Part shown: in pieces, positions 4,529 to 5,085 of the stretch
Layout of the letters: each line of letters begins with the position of its first letter
Numbering within the stretch: position 1 is the stretch's first letter
Assembly (NCBI GenBank): GCA_947305835.1
Contig: CAMZEQ010000060.1
Span: 1-5,085, forward strand
Source: an uncultured Alphaproteobacteria bacterium
GTDB taxonomy: Bacteria > Pseudomonadota > Alphaproteobacteria > CAAHEQ01 > UBA3637
Reading direction: 5' to 3'
DNA: 5,085 nt
The notes under the pieces: model-generated
The model's input: the letters and a program-made list of their open reading frames with translations, nothing else
Databases searched by the model: none
What the model was told of the DNA's origin: nothing
Translations under genes and position numbers: made by a program

Positions 4529-5085
4529 ATGACCAATATAACAAGACGTTCTTTTATCAAAGGATTATTTGCGAGTTTAGTCATTTCATCAGCGCGCGGC
4601 GCAACAATTTTAGAAGACTTTGCACCACCCGAAAAGCCAGAGCCGAAAAAAGATCATTCCCCTGCTCCGGTAAAATCTGCCGCGGTAAAAACTCCTTCGG
4701 ATATTGATAAGTTGGTGCAACTATATATGCCGCTTTGCAGACAATTGGAAGGATCCATGCCTTTCGCACATTTGGATAAGGGCTATGCGGCAATAGGTTG
4801 CGGCGTTCATTTTAAAAACTTTGAAAAAAAATTAGTCAGCAAAGGTGAAATATTGGGTAATAAAACAGCCATTAAAATCATCCCCAAAGCAGGCTGTCAT
4901 TTAATTTTAAATAAAAAACTCGGTAACGGGACTTTAGTTTTGAATAAAGAATATCTGGAACAAATTGCCAGAGCCGATTGGACAAATCCACAAACCCGTC
5001 ATTCTTTTCCGGAAATTGAAAAAATCGAACCGATGAAGCTAAAAAATTGTGATGGCGAATATCCCGATCCGAATGCTTTAACGTG
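4529..5085 (+). CDS. Tat-exported protein with possible lysozyme-like (GH24-type) motif, 3'-truncated
   Basis: The ATG at 4529 has AAGGAGG (4517-4523) 5 nt upstream, overlapping the cupin stop codon. 185 residues are visible before the right edge. The N-terminus MTNITRRSFIKGLFASLVIS is a twin-arginine signal (TRRSFIK at 5-11), with likely cleavage after Ala22 or Ala25, so export to the periplasm is expected. A Pro/Lys/Ala-rich linker spans about 32-57. Residues 73-94 fit the lysozyme pattern E-G...D..G...IG.G.H: Glu74, Gly75, Asp83, Ile89-Gly90, Gly92, His94. The Glu-Asp spacing of 9 equals that of T4 lysozyme (E11, D20), but the catalytic Thr position is Ala88. Cysteines at 70, 91, 123 and 174 could form disulfides in the periplasm. 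The rest (95-185) I do not recognise. The CDS and Tat signal are well supported; the lysozyme link is tentative. Confidence 0.85.
   Translation, partial: MTNITRRSFIKGLFASLVISSARGATILEDFAPPEKPEPKKDHSPAPVKSAAVKTPSDIDKLVQLYMPLCRQLEGSMPFAHLDKGYAAIGCGVHFKNFEKKLVSKGEILGNKTAIKIIPKAGCHLILNKKLGNGTLVLNKEYLEQIARADWTNPQTRHSFPEIEKIEPMKLKNCDGEYPDPNALT

Noticed and set aside
4581..4793. 70-codon minus-strand frame inside the Tat-protein gene
   Set aside because: It is antisense to a gene with a clear ribosome binding site and signal peptide, and has no signals of its own.

Overview
The window looks like ordinary chromosomal DNA of an AT-rich Gram-negative bacterium, most likely an alphaproteobacterium. Lon is of the proteobacterial LonA type, and lon is followed by a valine tRNA gene (anticodon TAC), which recalls the alphaproteobacterial lon-hupB-tRNA-Val neighbourhood. 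Plus-strand genes have strong AAAGGAG-type ribosome binding sites. Promoters are compact sigma-70-like pairs with 17 bp spacers, and terminators are short GC-rich hairpins. The taxon is an inference from these traits; no rRNA or other decisive marker is present.

Layout. (1) 1-1757: the C-terminal three quarters of lon, cut by the left edge. (2) 1761-1914: a promoter, a tRNA-Val(TAC) gene and a hairpin terminator. (3) 1976-2403, minus strand: an unrecognised 121-residue gene with its own good promoter and ribosome binding site. (4) 2404-2502: a short gap between divergent promoters, holding an orphan Shine-Dalgarno-like site. (5) 2503-3290: a promoter and a FatA-like acyl-ACP thioesterase gene. 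(6) 3298-3878: a heat-shock-type promoter, a 5' UTR inverted repeat, an Hsp20 small heat shock gene and a strong terminator. (7) 3921-4073, minus strand: tRNA-Val(GAC) with its own promoter and terminator. (8) 4156-5085: a two-gene unit encoding a stand-alone phosphomannose-isomerase-type cupin and a Tat-exported protein with a possible lysozyme-like motif, cut by the right edge.

How the genes relate. Lon (degradation) and Hsp20 (holding of unfolded proteins) are both proteostasis genes, and the Hsp20 promoter resembles sigma-32 (RpoH) sites. The two tRNA genes carry different valine anticodons and can together read all four valine codons. The thioesterase releases fatty acids from ACP. The cupin and Tat gene are 10 bases apart and probably co-transcribed, but no shared pathway is evident. 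There is no mobile element, CRISPR array or phage module. I see no strong candidate for a new system; the most interesting items are the Tat-exported lysozyme-like protein, the Hsp20 upstream region and the orphan minus-strand gene.
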